64,000 bases of DNA from Saururus chinensis (lineage: Eukaryota > Streptophyta > Magnoliopsida > Piperales > Saururaceae): positions 26,056,756-26,120,755 of the forward strand of contig CP141150.1 of assembly GCA_035235625.1 (NCBI GenBank), in the 5' to 3' direction. Position numbers and translations under genes: made by a program. This document shows, piece after piece, positions 12,491 to 25,576 of this stretch (the first letter of the stretch is position 1; every line of letters begins with the position of its first letter). The notes below the pieces were generated by a model. That model was not told where the DNA came from. It saw only the letters and a list, made by a program, of their open reading frames with translations, and ran no database searches.

Positions 12491-14314
12491 AAGTGTGCAG
12501 ACTTAGGGAGTTGCTTAGTGATCTAGGAAGCCCTGAAACAAAATCCATAGCCGCATCCTCCCATTTCTTCTTTGGAATAGGTAGAGGTTGTAACATGCCT
12601 TCTCGATGATGATGCTCCACTTTCACTTGCTGACAAATCAAACACTTAGACATAAATGAGGCAATGTCCTTTTTTATTCCACTCCACCGAAAGATCCACT
12701 ACACATTATGGTACATTTTAGTTCTCTCTGGATGGATAGAGAACCTAGAGTGATGTGCTTCAGAAAGAATGTGCTCCTTCAACTCTAAAAAATTCAGCAC
12801 ACATAATTGCCCAAGAAAAGTTAAGCTTCCATTAGCCCTTTCCTCAAAGTCAATCATGGCTTTCCCTTGCAATTTAGCCTTAAACGTTAGGATTTCCCCA
12901 TCCTTCTTTTGTGCTTCAATCACCTTATCTACCATATTAGAACTTATGGAAAGATTAGCAAACCACTTGCTTGTATATTCCAAAGCTACCTCTAGTTTTA
13001 GCTTGATGGTGTCTTCATAAAAAATTCACTCTTGCACATGCACACATGCAACCAAAGTTAAAGATTTCCTATTCAAGGCATCCACCACCACATTAATTTT
13101 CCCTAGATGATAGGAAATGGTGAAGTCATAATCCTTAGATAATTCCAACCATCTTCTTTTACTCATGTTCAAGTCTCTTTGAGTGAAGAGATACTTCAAA
13201 CTCTTTTAGTCTATGAAAACTTCAAACTTCTCACTATAAAAGTAATGCCTCCAAATCTTCAATGCAAAGACCATTGCTGCTAGCTCTAAGTCATGTGTTA
13301 GATAGTTTTGCTCATGTACTCTAAGTTGATGAGAAGTATAAGTTACCACTTTCCCATACTACATCAACACACAACCAAAACCTTTCTGTGAAGCATCACT
13401 ATAGACAACAAATCCTCCACTCCCCAAAGGTAAAGCTAAGACTCGTGCGAAAGTTAGCCTCTTCTTCAACTCTTAAAAACATTGCTCACATGCTTAACTC
13501 CATTCAATCTTCTCACTCTGCTTTGTCAACTTAGTCATAGGAGTTACAATGCGAGAGAAACCTTCAGAAGCATTCTTAGGTTGTTCCTACTTCAAAATTG
13601 TTTCTACCTTAGTTGGGTCCACCGCTACGCCATCTTTAGATATGATATGGCCTAGAAATTATACTTCCTTTAACCAAAATCCACACTTGTCAAACTTTGC
13701 ATAGAGCTTGTGGTTTGTCAAAGTTTGCAAGACAATCTTCAAGTCCATTTCATGATCCTCCTTGCCAGCTGAATAAATCAATATGTCATCCATAAGGATG
13801 ATGACAAACTAATCTAAATAAGGCATGAAGACTTTGTTCATCATGTTCATAAAAGATGTTGGTGCATTGGTAAGCCCAAAAGGCATAACCAAGAACTCAT
13901 AATGCCCCATAACATGTCCTAAATCAGTTTTAGATAAAGGATACTAGATCTTGATTGAGACATAATTCAACATCCTGTAATCAATGCAAAGCCTAAGGAA
14001 AAAATCCTTCTTTTTGACGATCAGAATCAATGTGCCCCAGGGAGATGCACTAGGCTTGATGTATCCCTTGTTCCATCAAATCTTGCGACTGAGTTTTAAG
14101 TTCTTTCAATTTAGCTCGAGCCATGTGGTAAGGAGCTTTAGAAATAAGAATAGTGTTTGGAAGAAAATCAATATTGAACTCGATCTTCTTCTTAGGAGGT
14201 AATCCTGACAAGCCATCTAGAAAGACATCCGCATACTTCGATAGTATAGTAAAGGACTCAATAGGTGGTAATGTCCCTTCACCGAGATGCCCACAAGAAA
14301 AGCCATGTACCCAT
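12491..14314 (-). pseudogene. Element A RT, RNase H and proximal integrase
   Basis: From 14314 downward the minus strand encodes the RT N-terminal block (LPPKKKIEFNIDFLP, then SKAPYHMA), the palm with LMDDIL, a connection segment, RNase H (VYSDASQKGFGCVL) and the integrase HHCC domain (12983-12560; CLICQQVK at the second Cys pair). It ends with the first catalytic part of the integrase core (WEDAAMDFVSGLP). Stops break the frame at many points; the longest open pieces are 14322-14050 and 12983-12699. Its product would have been the Pol polyprotein that reverse-transcribes and integrates the element. Confidence 0.8.
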
Positions 14315-15685
14315 TGATGCACTGAAATAATGTTGAATTAAATATTTTAAAATCTTGAATTGCAATCCTAATTAATGTTAATTTAGTACTTATTTGGGAT
14401 ATTTATATTTTGAATAAGTGAATTGGGCCTCCATTGTGTTTACATGTCTAAATGGGTTCCGATAGGATTGAAGTGGAAGAGGAAGTGAACCCTACTACCT
14501 GAAGTTATTTAATGGTCAAGAATAGGCTCTTAATGGTCTAAATATGCATGGAATGGTTGAACACAACTATGTGGACCAATTAGATTTCATATTTGCATCA
14601 AGAGAACCAAATTTAAGGAGCTATTTTGGACAGATTGCCATAGATTTAGTATTTCAAACATATCATTGTATAGAAAATTCAAATTGTCATGATTCTAGCG
14701 GCATTGGAATGAAGACTTTTGTGGCTATAATCGCTATTTCAGTAAGAAATTCATAATTCCGAAGATTGATAGGTCAAATTTGACATGCAAAGGGACAACT
14801 ATTCAGTCAACCAGAGGTCAGCACATAGAGGAGGATCTTTCCAATGGTTGTGATTGATATACATAAGGAAATATAATGAGGCTGACTGGATGACTATAGA
14901 AAGAGTAAAATATACTTATTTGTTAAATTAATCTTTGATTTATTTAATTGATTTTGAATCTAATTATTGCTAAGGAAACAATTAATCAATTAATCAAGAA
15001 GCAACTAAGGTATGTGATTGGACTTTCCCCTTTGTAGCAACCACCCTCTACTCATATAAAAAGAGGAGTGAATGTGATAAATGCATCATCTCATCCTTTT
15101 TGGATCTTTCTTCTCCTATTTTTCTTCTCTTCTTTTGTAGTTGTATTTTTAAGTTTTATTGTAATGACTTTCTAATCCTCTAATGCTAGAGGTGTTTTGT
15201 AATAATTTAATGGAGATCTATCTATATTTCATCATTAGTTTCAAGTAAGTGTTGGTTATTTGAAGTGATGTTCATTTAATATTATTATTCTTCTTATTTC
15301 TTTGTAATCTTAATACATAGGATGCTTGAAGGTTTTCCTTCTTGATCTTTTGTAGTTTTAATACATAGAACTCTTGAAAAAATAATTCTTGTAATCCTTT
15401 ATTTATTCAAAGTATTATCTACCTTTATTTTTTCTTTTAATGTTCATATATTCCGGTTAAATAGAATCTTCATTCGGTTTTAACTGAGATAACATGACAC
15501 ATGAAGAACATCATTAGATGTTACAATGACCCTTAGTGCCTTAATGTTTTATAATTGTGATAGTCACAAAAAGGCAATCCTTGAGAATTCGACCTCGCAA
15601 GACTACATCCACCTGTGCACTTGCAAGTAATACAACTATAAACTTTTGTTCAATTTAATAAATCAATAGTTTAGGTGTAACACCC
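14315..15685 (+). repeat. Solo LTR, family H (copy 1), inside element A
   Basis: Begins TGATGCACTGAAATAATG and ends near GTGTAACACC. A second copy at 43976-45215 shares the whole length, including the words ATTGTGTTTACATG, GATAACATGA and AACATCATTAGATGTTACAATGA. The flanks CCCAT and GTTAT match poorly, so this copy has lost a clean duplication or suffered changes. It separates the protease from the RT region of element A. The phrase GAGAATTCGACCTCGCAAG near the 3' end recalls LTR ends of Athila/Tat-type elements, but this is only an impression. Confidence 0.75.
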
Positions 15686-16295
15686 GTTATTTATGCATTT
15701 CCTTGCTTTAGAAGAATACACCAAAAACTTGCTACTAACCCATCTCATGCCCTGAGAAACAAAAAGCTTGATGTCTGACAAAGCAAACCCATTTTTTTCC
15801 CTTGGTAATCAATGTGTCCATGATAAACTAACATCATGTCTATGCCTAAAATAGCATTCAAATAAAGCATAGGCAAAATAATTTAATCATGAAATAACTC
15901 ATGCCCTTCAACAACCATAAAAACCTTTAGAAATTCCTCTGCCCGAGGACAAGATGAAGGGGTAGACACATGCAAAGGAGTCAACAACAACTTGGCTCAA
16001 CATTGACCTCTCGAGCAGAAAGAGGTAAAATGAAAGAATGCGAAGAACCGGTGTCAACAACACTCTATCATAGTAGGAGACAATTCAAGCATGCATTTGA
16101 TAACACAACTAGACATTGAATCACAATATCTAACACCAAGATTGAGCAATACATCACACAAGAAAGTAACAAGATAATAAACTAATGGTATCAACATCAC
16201 TAGCATTGTGTATGTCTTTTATTAGCTCACTCCCCAATACCCACTAATGGTAATATTATAATTTCCTTTTTCTCCCATGCTTTTAAACAAAGTTG
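15686..16295 (-). pseudogene. Element A aspartic protease remnant
   Basis: The minus strand at about 16059-16030 encodes VVDTGSSHSFI, the catalytic Asp-Thr-Gly motif of a retroviral-type aspartic protease. Degraded protease sequence continues to about 15700. The frame has several stops. Little or no gag lies between it and the primer-binding site, so the 5' coding part of the element has been deleted. Confidence 0.65.
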
Positions 16296-16308
16296 TTCTC
16301 CGATACAA
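16296..16308 (-). other. Primer-binding site of element A
   Basis: The minus strand reads TTGTATCGGAGAA, close to TGGTATCAGAGC, the complement of the 3' end of plant initiator Met-tRNA. It lies about 11 bases inside the 5' LTR end, so it fixes the orientation of the element. Confidence 0.7.
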
Positions 16309-16318
16309 AAAAGTTACT

Positions 16319-18664
16319 TCTCACGCCCTGCCACACCCCTTTGACCGAACCCAGTCCAAAGTGGGTTGATGAATGCGTGACAAAATGGAAAGTTAACCCT
16401 AAACTGGGCTAAATCGAAGTACACAACACTCCCTTTGTGCAAAATCAATTGATGGAAGTTAAATAAATTCATTAAAGTCTCTTAATCCATCACATACCCA
16501 CATAATCTCATAAACGTAATAAGTCTTAAGCTAAAAAGGAAACAACATGTTAAGTCATCAACAAGGCTATCCTTAGCATGTAAAGTATCAAAGTTTTAAC
16601 ATAAGACATCAACATGTCTATCCCATCACTAACAAACTAGACCACTCTTGATATGCATATATTCGCCTCCATGCTTATAAAATAACCAAAAGAAAAAAAC
16701 ACAAACGGGGTGAGCTTAGCTCATCAAGGGCTTGAAAACATAAAGTTCACATTACCACCAAAACATAATCCATAGGAAGCATCACATAAGCCTCATGCAA
16801 ACCGGTGTTAATGATGTAAGAGCATATCAATTTCCTCACACATACAATCTGTGGAAATATCTCATTCATGCATCATATATTCATAAGCAATACTTGTGCA
16901 TCATGTCTTGATTATATCTAATAATCCACACACGTCCTTAGAATTAAAATATAATCATCCATACTCATCATGCATGTTCAAGTATCACAATCCACATTCA
17001 TTATGCACGATAAAGTATCATAATCCATACACAACCTGTTTAAACATAATCATCATTATTCCAACATATAACCAGTGTAGATGAGTATTATAATTCATAC
17101 ACAACATGGGTAAATAGCAGGATGCATGTATCAAAATAGAGAAATCTCAATACTTGAAGATACTGATTCTCCTCACCTTGGTCTAAGCCTAAACAACCTT
17201 GCTCATCCTAAAAATCCTTAAGAAAGAAGATGTAAGCAGTTTGGCAAGGCCTTGGTAACCCAGTGTACACAGACAAACTAGCCTGGATTCTTAGTCCATA
17301 AGTGCCTCAATAGTTTATCTCATTATAGCATTCTATTCTCCTCACAATGGGTGGAAAACCATCCTTTTAAATGTGCCTCATCCATTACATGTCGAACCCA
17401 ACCCTTTTAGACGTAAAATCGATTCGTTAAATCTCTAATACTACTAATCCAAAAAATCATAACACCCAACCACTAATCACAATTAAACACAGTTAATCAC
17501 AACTTATTAAATCATTTTCATGATGTATGTGACATGCTACATGCGTGAACAATGTTAAATAAATGCAAGCATAAACAATCATACACTAATCAGTCTTATT
17601 GTGCATGAGACATGGTCCATATGTGGCAAATGATATCATGTAAGCATAAGTAAATGTAAACATACATGGTTATGTCCAAACATAAGCTAAAACATTTGCA
17701 ACATGATTCATACGTAATTAATGTAGCATGTGTGTAGGCATTCGGACTTCAGTATGATCATATTCTGCTAGTAACATGAAATAGACATGAAGAAACCATC
17801 AAAATCCGGCTTAAAAATAAGCACATATTTATTTTATTATAGCTAATTGATCGACCCTAAGGCGAGATTCGTCTGTTAGAAAGAAACTCGATCCACCATT
17901 TGGCCAATTGGTCAACTTGTCTAGCTAAAGGACCGGCTACTAGGCGATTGAATAGTCAACCCAAAACTTGCACAAAAATAGTCACTTTTCATACTTGAAA
18001 CCGAATCAAATCATTACCAAAATCCCTAAAATTCATAAACTTTATTAAATTTTATATAATATTATCTAAGCATAAGACAGATAGATCTAACATTTCTCTT
18101 GCATATTCATGTAAAACCGACATTAAACCATCCATTTAAGATGATTCAAATTCACTTATCCATAAGCTTCAAGAACATGAATCCACCAATAAACATAATG
18201 TTAATACAAGTAAAACCTTATCAAACAAAAATCTCTTACCTCACATTAGATTATAGACCATTCTTCTAAAGCACAAGGACCTACACAACAAATTAAGTGA
18301 CATTTGCACTAGGCCAAGTAAATTGGTCTAGAAGGGGCCCAACAAGGAAATAAGTGAACCCACTTAAATGACATGAATTAAAAAATGAATTTGACAAGGC
18401 TGAAGCCCATTAAAATGTTAAGTGAGGGTTGGCCACCAAAGAAGTTGACATGTCACCTAAGATAGTTGTGGGTCCTTGGGTGGGGTCCACTTCTTTAATA
18501 AAAAAGAATTACATAGCAAATAACAACAATTAGTGTGGTAACTTGCTGGATTATGCTAGGAACTAATGTTTTTTAATAAAATAAAAAGAAACCCAAGAAA
18601 ATTCATAATTAAAGCAAACCATCACACAAAAATGAAAACAAACCAAAAATAGTAAAATTTTACA
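16319..18664 (-). repeat. 5' LTR of gypsy element A
   Basis: On the minus strand it starts TGTAAAATTTTAC at 18664 and ends GGGCGTGAGA near 16319, just before the primer-binding site. It matches 8584-10175 and, in reverse, 1159-4695 and 55739-58675. Shared words include the block with TTTAGACGTAAAATCGATTC at about 17407-17426. Length is about 2.35 kb. It abuts the protease of element B at 18665, which suggests that A inserted into B. No gene lies inside. Confidence 0.75.
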
Positions 18665-18906
18665 AATCTTGGAGTGGTAGAATTTTGTTAATGATAGGGT
18701 TGCCCCATCACCATGATATCCTATTAAAAGACTCCAAGGCTTTTGATGTTTTGATTGCGTATGACAACTTTCTCGAGAGTAGGAGCGTTTGCTCCAAGGT
18801 AGAAATATTGTTGCAAGGTAAGACTTAGACTATGGATTTATTTTTGCTTCCTACTAAGGAGGCTCATTTTGTTCTAAGTGTCCAATGTGCTGGTTTGTGA
18901 GCTATG
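18665..18906 (+). pseudogene. Element B protease remnant (5'-truncated)
   Basis: The + strand encodes KAFDVLIA, then SVCSKVEILLQGKT and MDLFLLPTKEAHFVLSVQ, which align by eye with the protease of element E (28461-28751, opposite strand). The DSG/DTG active-site region is damaged by a small deletion at the very start. Gag and the 5' LTR of element B are not present on this side; the minus-strand element A begins at once. Confidence 0.6.
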
Positions 18907-20130
18907 TGTGTGACATAGATAAAACAAGAAAAATAAAGTGACTCCAACTCATAATTAAGTTACAGGATTTATCTTCCCCCTTTAAACAAAATAAGAAAAG
19001 ATTTTGTTCATATTAACTTGCCTAATTCTAATGTGTTCTAATGAGAATTTTGCAATCAAATAAGCAAACAAACATAGAAGAATTTTTATGTTTAAACCCA
19101 ATTAGGGAAAAACAACAGGACACTCTGTCCAGATCAACTATGCACTATCTAAACCTGAGGTTATAGAATTCTGATTACAAAGACAAAGGACTCACTTTTC
19201 TTCAAACGATTAGTTCCTCACCACTCCTGAATTCTAAACCAACTATTCCTTGGTTGTTTACTAGCGATAGCTTGATCTTCTTCTGCTTTGTGTTTTTTTT
19301 TATCAAAGTAGATCTTTCATCTCTTCCCTGGAATGAATCTTTTATTCTCTTGATCTTCTTAGTAAGAATATTCAGTAAACACTATGGCTCGCATGTATTT
19401 TTGTGCTCTCATCTCACCTCTAATAACTCTTTTTGATTTATCGTCGAGATATGCTCATTTCTAGAAGACAACTCTTTCGAACTCAATCACCGCAACTCCA
19501 TAGTAGTTCTCTAAGTTTTCTAAATATTTATTTTTCCTCCATCATGTTCCAATCCCTTTATATAAACTCCCAAGTCGTAAAAGGAATAAGACTCCAACTT
19601 GGAATAAAAAATAAACTAAAAAAACCTAAATTTAGGGAACTTGCCACTTAATCGATTAATCATTTCCACACGGCAATCAACAAATCCCTATATTTTTCCC
19701 TTACGACTCTTCCATCGATCAATTGTTCCACATAGCGATCAATTGCTAACCCTCGCATTGTTTGTACCAATCGATCATTCTTAGAACTGAATAATCGTTC
19801 ATACAGTTTTCAGAGATTTTGCTACAATTCATCAGGGATCGATTATTCCAACTTGGTGATTGATCGTTATGACTAGGTTTTGAATATTTTAATATTCGAA
19901 TCTCCAATCCTCACCGTTCTTTCACCTAAGGTCTCTTTTCCCCTAAAGTGTATAAATATGATGTGTGTGCACATTATTCCTTACAAAAACACAGATGTGA
20001 ATCTTTCTTTCATTCTACCTTCAAAAGTCAATCTTTAGACTACAAACTGACTCAAAATATACATTAATAACATTGTTTCTCTCACAACAATAAGCCAATA
20101 TATTACATGAGGACTTATGTTCTTATAAAC
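18907..20130. repeat. Family C LTR inside element B
   Basis: The start TGTGTGACATAG matches the copy at 55066 (TGTGTGACAAAC). Shared blocks follow: AAAATAAAGTGACTCCAA, ATTAGGGAAAAACAACA, and near the end CACCTAAGGTCTCTTTTCCC. It splits the protease of element B from the downstream pol region. The end is approximate and no clean target duplication was found. The ORFs 19254-19651 within it have no coding features. Confidence 0.65.
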
Positions 20131-22074
20131 TGAGTTGAGGATTTAAGTCTAGTCACTTTTGACTTTCTCTATATGGCTATGGATTTCACTTATGGTGGCA
20201 AGTTGGTGCATATCATTGCTCATTCACTAGGTTGCATCTATTATGCCAAGTCTATAGAGACACATTCCCATTATCATTGTATTTAGCTCTTGCTACAACA
20301 ACGTCATGCAGTCGATGTTCCACAGGTCCTTGTTCTACCCCAGCTTTTGCCGCCCACTTAATTGAGCATCAATCCATCTTTGAGGAGCCAAAGGAATTAT
20401 CATTGGTTCTTTCCTACATCCATCATATTCAGATTCAGTCGAGTGCTCCACCATCTAATGTTTGGTTGTACTAATATTTGCATATCTAGAAGTTAGAGAT
20501 TGAATGCTTCATTTGGGTGATGATTTCTTCTGGCATATGCATCCCCATCAGTCTTCTTACTCCTCCCATGTCCTCCTTGTTAGCAAGAAGGATGACTCTT
20601 GGTGCTTTTGTGTGGACTATAAGGCCTTTAACCTTTTTACATTAAAGGATAAGTACCCTCTTCTGGTTATCGAGGAGTTGCTCGATCATTTATCCAGGGC
20701 CCAAATCTTTTTTGAAATTGGACCTCCATTCGAGTTATCATTAGATTTGTACACAACCAGACGATATTTACAAGACAGTCTTTTGTACTCACGATGGGCA
20801 TTATGAATCTTTGGTCATGCCATTCGGTCTTACTAATGCCCTTGCGACATTCGTATGCTTGATGAACTGTCTTTTAGAGTTATCTACACCACTTTTTCAT
20901 GGCTTTCTTTGATGACATTCTTATTTACCCTACTTCAGAGGACCACTTACAGCACCTGTAGTCTTTATTTTCACTCCTCCATGAGCACCAACTCTTCTTG
21001 AAGCGATTTAAGTGCTCTTTTGGTTGTGAGCAAGTTGAGTATTTGGGCTATATTATCTCGGCCCAAGTTGTTGCTACTAATTCGAGCAAGGTATATAACC
21101 GTACAGTTTGAAGATGCTACTTTCCAGGCTCTCTCTGCTCCAATCTTTCCTTTTTTAGAGGACTTAGGGATGACCTATGCAATCAACTTGGATATTTGTG
21201 ATATTGTTACTTGTTTACAGGAGGATCCTTCATCTTTGCCATATTTTGTTTTGCATGATAGTTTGTTGTTATGGTGTGGTAGTCTTTGGGTTCCAATTTC
21301 TATGTAGTTATACTGGGATATCCTCCATCTTCATCATTCTATGTCTCCTGTAGGTCATGAATGGGTATTTTGAAAATATAAATGTGTATATCAAAGTTTC
21401 GCCTAGTGTGGTCATAAACGGGCAGTCAAACAATTTGTGGCACAATGTGACATTTTCCAATGAGCTAAGAGTGATTCTACCGGTCCTTCTAGACTTCTTT
21501 AGCCACTTCCTATTACTAAGAGGATTTGGGAAGATATGAGCATATATTCTATCGAGGGATTGCCCAAGGCTCAGGGCAAATTTATTATACTCCTGGTGGT
21601 TGATAGGCTCTGCAAGTATGCTCACTTTTTGGCTCTCAAACATGCTTATACTGCAAAGAGTGTTACTGAGGTTTTCATTTGCAACATTGCTCATCTTCAT
21701 TGGATGTCTAAGTCTATTGTTTGTTATTGTGATAAGGTATTCTGATCTATGTTGTGGCCGGAGTTTTTCCACTTACAAGGCACTTCCTTTTGTATGAGTT
21801 CCGACTATCATCTTCAGACACATGGACAATTGAAGTGGTAAATTATTGTCTCAAGCAATATTTACAATGCATTTCAAGTGATTGGCCCCGGATGTGGCTC
21901 TCCTTCCTTCCTTAGGCAGAATGGTCTTATAATACCCTTTTTCATATGGTTGCAAATTAAACTCCATTTCATCTTGTTTATGGCAGTCCACCTCCTACAT
22001 TTCTTTATCATGTGTCACTTCGTGATTTCGTAGATGCCATTGATTCTACTATTCAAAGCCGTGATGAGGTTTTG
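20131..22074 (+). pseudogene. Element B pol: RT and integrase, RNase H deleted
   Basis: The + strand shows the protease-RT linker (FDFLYMAMDFTYGGKLVHII), then RT from about 20504 (VLLVSKKDDSWCFCVDYKAFN) with a following FFDD-type catalytic box near 20910. After VEYLGYIISAQ at about 21040 the sequence jumps almost directly to the integrase N-terminal region (TCLQEDPSSLPYFVLHDSLL). Most of RNase H has therefore been deleted. The integrase core follows at 21536-22070 (LLVVDRLCKYAHF) up to the point where element F inserted. There are many stops and frame changes. The FFDD box and close likeness to E, F and G suggest the Reina chromovirus lineage. Confidence 0.75.
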
Positions 22075-22494
22075 TGTTGTGTCTTGATCGGACACAAACG
22101 ATACCTATCTTCATGAAAGGGAAAGGGGAGAAGTTTGGACAAAGGAAGAAAAGAAATAATTATAAATTCTACATAAACGTCCAAGGAGGAAGACAACCCC
22201 CTTTATGGGAGGTGCGCAGCTCCCTTGGAAGTTGCGCCACCAGCTGGTCCATTACAATCAAATCCCCCTGAATATGGACCACCAGCTGGCCCATTACAAT
22301 CATGAATCAAATCCACCCAATTACGGACCACCAGCTGGTACATTACAATCATGAATCAAATTCCCCTGATTATGGCTTATTACATCACAAAAGGAAATTA
22401 CCGAAAAATAAAGTAAACCCTAAAATAGTAGGTCCTAAAATGGAAAGTAGTGTATGGTGGGAGATGTCCCACCCCCTGAGTTGCATACACAACA
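22075..22494 (-). repeat. 3' LTR of element F
   Basis: In + coordinates it runs from TGTTGTGTCTTGATC to CATACACAACA, 420 bp. It pairs with 31438-31837. The left flank TTTTG matches the right flank of the other LTR exactly. On the minus strand a purine-rich tract (AGTGGAGCGTGGTGGAG, 22495-22511) precedes it, as expected for the polypurine tract. It contains three tandem units of 42-49 bp at 22237-22378. Confidence 0.9.
22237..22378. repeat. Tandem repeat in element F LTR
   Basis: Three consecutive units begin CCACCAGCTGG and contain CATTACAATCATGAATCAAA. The first unit lacks about 7 bp. The same three-unit array, with the same short first unit, is in the other LTR at 31602-31735, so the array already existed when the element inserted. 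Confidence 0.85.
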
Positions 22495-25227
22495 CTCCAC
22501 CACGCTCCACTTTCACCTTGTCATCAAGGCAACCAAGTAGGGTAGCGTTCCATAAACTCATCCTCGAGCATCCATGTGGCATCCTCAAGAGGATATCCCT
22601 ACCAAGCTATGAGTACCTTGGTGACAATGCGTCCCAAAAGACGCACTCGTTCCTTATCAAGCACAGAGGCGGGTGTGGGTATGTCGGGCTCGGGAGGTCC
22701 CATCAATGGCGGAGGCGGGGCACTAGAGACAAGGGTCGGGTCCCCAACAAAATGGCTGAGGCGAGAGATATGGAAGACCGGGTGCACCAACGATCCAACA
22801 AGCAATGCCAAGCAATATGCCATGGGTCTGATGCGCTCGATAATGAAATAATGGTCGTGGTAACATGGAACCAACTTAGCATGGCCAGCCTAGAATAAGC
22901 TGGTCTGACGCTGAGGAATCACCGAGACATAAACAAGATCGCCCACATGGAACTCCCGATCAGCATGTTTCTTATCATACACCTACTTCATATGGTTCTA
23001 AGCGGATGCCAAATTGAGTTTAAGTTGTCGGATAACCTCGTCCCGCGTCTGGAGCATATAATCAACCTCAGCCACAGAACAACAGTGAGGCACATAGAAC
23101 AATATGGTAGGAGGAGCGCGCCCATAAACCACCTCAAAAAGAGTGAATCCAGCCATGGTATGATAAGCCATGTTGTATGACCATTTTGCCCAAGGAAGGA
23201 GCTGGAGCCATCGGCGGGGCTGATCCCCGATGAAGCATCGCAAGTACTGCTCCAAGTAGGGGTTAACAACCTCAGTTTGTCTGTCCATCAATGGGTGATA
23301 ACCGGTACTCATTCGAAGCTTAGTGCCCTGAAGTGCAAAGAACTCGTGCCAACACTGAGAGAGGAGGATCCGGTCTCGATCAGAAACAATGGTGTGAGGT
23401 ATGCATGCAGCTTGGCTATCTGGCAAACATAGATCTCAACAACCATTTTGGTTGTAAATAAATGGCCCAAGGCACATAAATGTGCATACTTGGACAAGAA
23501 ATCCACAACTACCAAAATCACCAATTTGCCCTGCACTACGGGTAAGGCCTCCACGAAGTCCATAGGCACATCTTCCCAAACCTTGTCAGGAATAGGAAGG
23601 GGCTGAAGTAACCCAGCAGGTGATGTAGTGGCAGCCTTCACCCACTGACATATGTCGCAGCTAACAACATTGTCCAGAATTGCCCTTCGAAGACCCTAAC
23701 ATAAGAAGCTCTGACAGACCCGCTTATATGTTCGGAAGGAACCCTCATGGCCAGCCAATAGTGTGTCATGGAAATGAGAGAGAATGTGTCATCGTAGGTC
23801 ATATGCGTCTGGCACCCACAGTCAGCCCTTCTAGAAGAGAAGTTCATCTTGCCACACAAAGAAAAGAAGGGAAGCAGGGTCACCTTATAGACGAGTAATC
23901 ATCTCACAGGTGGGTGAGTCCTCCAAGTAAGCTCGCCGCAGCTCCGGTATGAAAGGACAGGATGGTATAGACAGTGCTAGACAAAACCCCTCAGAAGGTT
24001 GGTGAGATAGAGCATCTACCACCATGTTTTCTGCCCCCTTCTTGTATACTACCTCATAATCATAGCACAGAAGCTTGCTGACCCACCGTTGTTGTGCCAA
24101 AGTTGACACCCGCTGCTCAAGAAAATATTTCAAAGGATGATGGTCTGTGCCAATCATGTAAGGGCATCATTTGGTGACTGTATGTACTATGGCGAGCATC
24201 TCCTTCTCATAGGCTGATAGTGATAAAGAGTGGTCATCAAGAGTTTTGCTAAAAAAGGCAATCGGCCACTCATCCTGAAGAAGAACAACACCATGATTAG
24301 CATCTGATACATTGTCTCCACCACAAAGGAGTGGCTAAAATCTGGAAGAACCAAGACTGGGGTGGTCGCCATGGCCTACTTCAGTCTCTCAAAAGCCTCC
24401 TGGGACAACTCTGTCCATGTAAAAGCCCCCTTCTTGAGGAGGCCAATGAGGGGACTAGAAATCGACCCATACTGACTAATGAAGCGCCAATAATACCCTG
24501 TGAGGCCCAAGAATCCATGAGTGCCTGGACACAAGTGGGGGTCAGCCATGAGAGCATAGTGGTCACTTTCAAAGGGCTAGTGGCAACCCCTTCGCGAGAG
24601 ATGATGTGGCTAAGGTACTCCACCTGTTAACCACCAAAGGAGCACTTCGAGCTCTTAAGGAATAATGAATTAGCTCGTGAAATGGAGAAGACAGACCTAA
24701 GATGGTCCAAGTGATCCGCCCATGACGTGCTATAGATCAATATATCATCAAAGAAGACCAAGACGAATCGGCGGAGGAAGGGGCGGAATAAGTCATTCAA
24801 GAGGCTCTGGAAGGTGGCTGGTTCATTGGTCAACCCAAACGGGATGACCAAGAACTTAAAGTGGCCATCATGCGTGCGGAAAGCCGTCTTGTGGATGTCA
24901 GCTGGCTACACTTGGGTTTGATGATACCTTGAACAAAGATCAAGCTTGCTGAGATGGTCACTCTAGTCAGCTCATCGAGGAGCTCCTCAATCAACGGAAT
25001 AAGATACTTATCCTTGATAGTGATGGCATTAAGTGCCCGGTAATCTACACAGAACTGCCAAGTCCCATCTTTCTTCCAGACAAGTAACACCGGGGAAGAG
25101 AAGGAACTAATGCTCGGTTGGATGATACCTGAATGGAGCATGTCAACACCAAACGCTCAATCTCTACCTTCTCAGTTCCATATGATGTCACTAAGCTCCT
25201 GAAGCCACTGAACTCCCAACACCACGT
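22495..25227 (-). pseudogene. Element F pol: RT, RNase H, integrase, chromodomain
   Basis: From 25227 downward the minus strand encodes the end of protease and RT (25141-24830: [20 protein letters not shown]), then the catalytic box FFDDILIYS (near 24730-24760). RNase H (24380-23885, with TDHHPLKYFLEQRVS) follows, then the integrase HHCC region, and the integrase core with MDFVEALP (23590), VSDRD (23390) and TEVVN (23270) carrying the D-D-E residues. A chromodomain region follows at 22874-22500 (HPVFHISRL). Small indels split the frame into ORFs of 68-142 codons. The protease start and gag lie beyond the inserted element E, at 30457-31423. Confidence 0.85.
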
Positions 25228-25232
25228 CTGCC

Positions 25233-25576
25233 TGTTGTGCCTGGTTTAGGCACAATCAGTACCTCACACGAATCACGTTAAAGAAGATAGAAGAGAGTAG
25301 GAAAGAAGAGGGAAAGGACTGATTTCTATTGCATGCCAAAAACATAGAAGGAAGAAGACGACCCTTATAAGGAGTCGTGCCTCTCTCCTTGGAGATCATG
25401 TAAGCTAGTGGGCCCAACTAATCAGTGGGGACACTAGCTTGCCCGTTACACACTACTACCATAATGTCCAAGTTACTGCTAATTATTAAAAAAGCATAAA
25501 ATAAATAAAGTAGCCTAATGCGAACAAATAGAAGGTCAACGGAGCGGAAAAAAAGCCTAGGTGAATGTGCACAACA
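25233..25576 (-). repeat. 3' LTR of element E
   Basis: 344 bp, from TGTTGTGCCTGG to GTGCACAACA in + coordinates, with inverted ends TGTTGT...ACAACA. It pairs with 30115-30456 at high identity by eye. The left flank CTGCC (25228-25232) matches CCGCC on the other side at four of five bases. A purine-rich tract (about 25577-25590, minus strand AGTGTGGTGGAG) precedes it. A CCTTATAAGGAG element at about 25374 is a candidate TATA region. Confidence 0.9.

Larger units (their letters stand above)
10176..16318 (-). mobile_element. Ty3/gypsy chromovirus A internal region (Tekay/Del-like), decayed
   Basis: Read on the minus strand the order is primer-binding site (16308), protease (about 16060-15700), reverse transcriptase, RNase H, integrase, and integrase C-terminus with chromodomain (to about 10225). 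That is the Ty3/gypsy order. Most of gag is missing, because the protease DTG motif lies only about 250 bp after the primer site. The RT catalytic box reads LMDDIL at about 13781-13797. RNase H has a VYSDAS motif, and the integrase has a zinc-binding H-H-C-C region. Two solo LTRs interrupt it, at 11166-12485 (inside the integrase core) and 14315-15685 (between protease and RT). Many stops and frameshifts make it non-functional. Lineage is inferred from the long LTRs and the chromodomain. Confidence 0.85.

Noticed and set aside
22237..22378. Possible CRISPR-like repeat-spacer array (three CCACCAGCTGG units)
   Set aside because: Units are tandem with no unique spacers, the context is a plant LTR, and the array is duplicated in both LTRs.
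22302..22898. 198-codon + strand ORF
   Set aside because: It crosses the element F LTR end and lies antisense to its chromodomain region; no family features, so it is a shadow.
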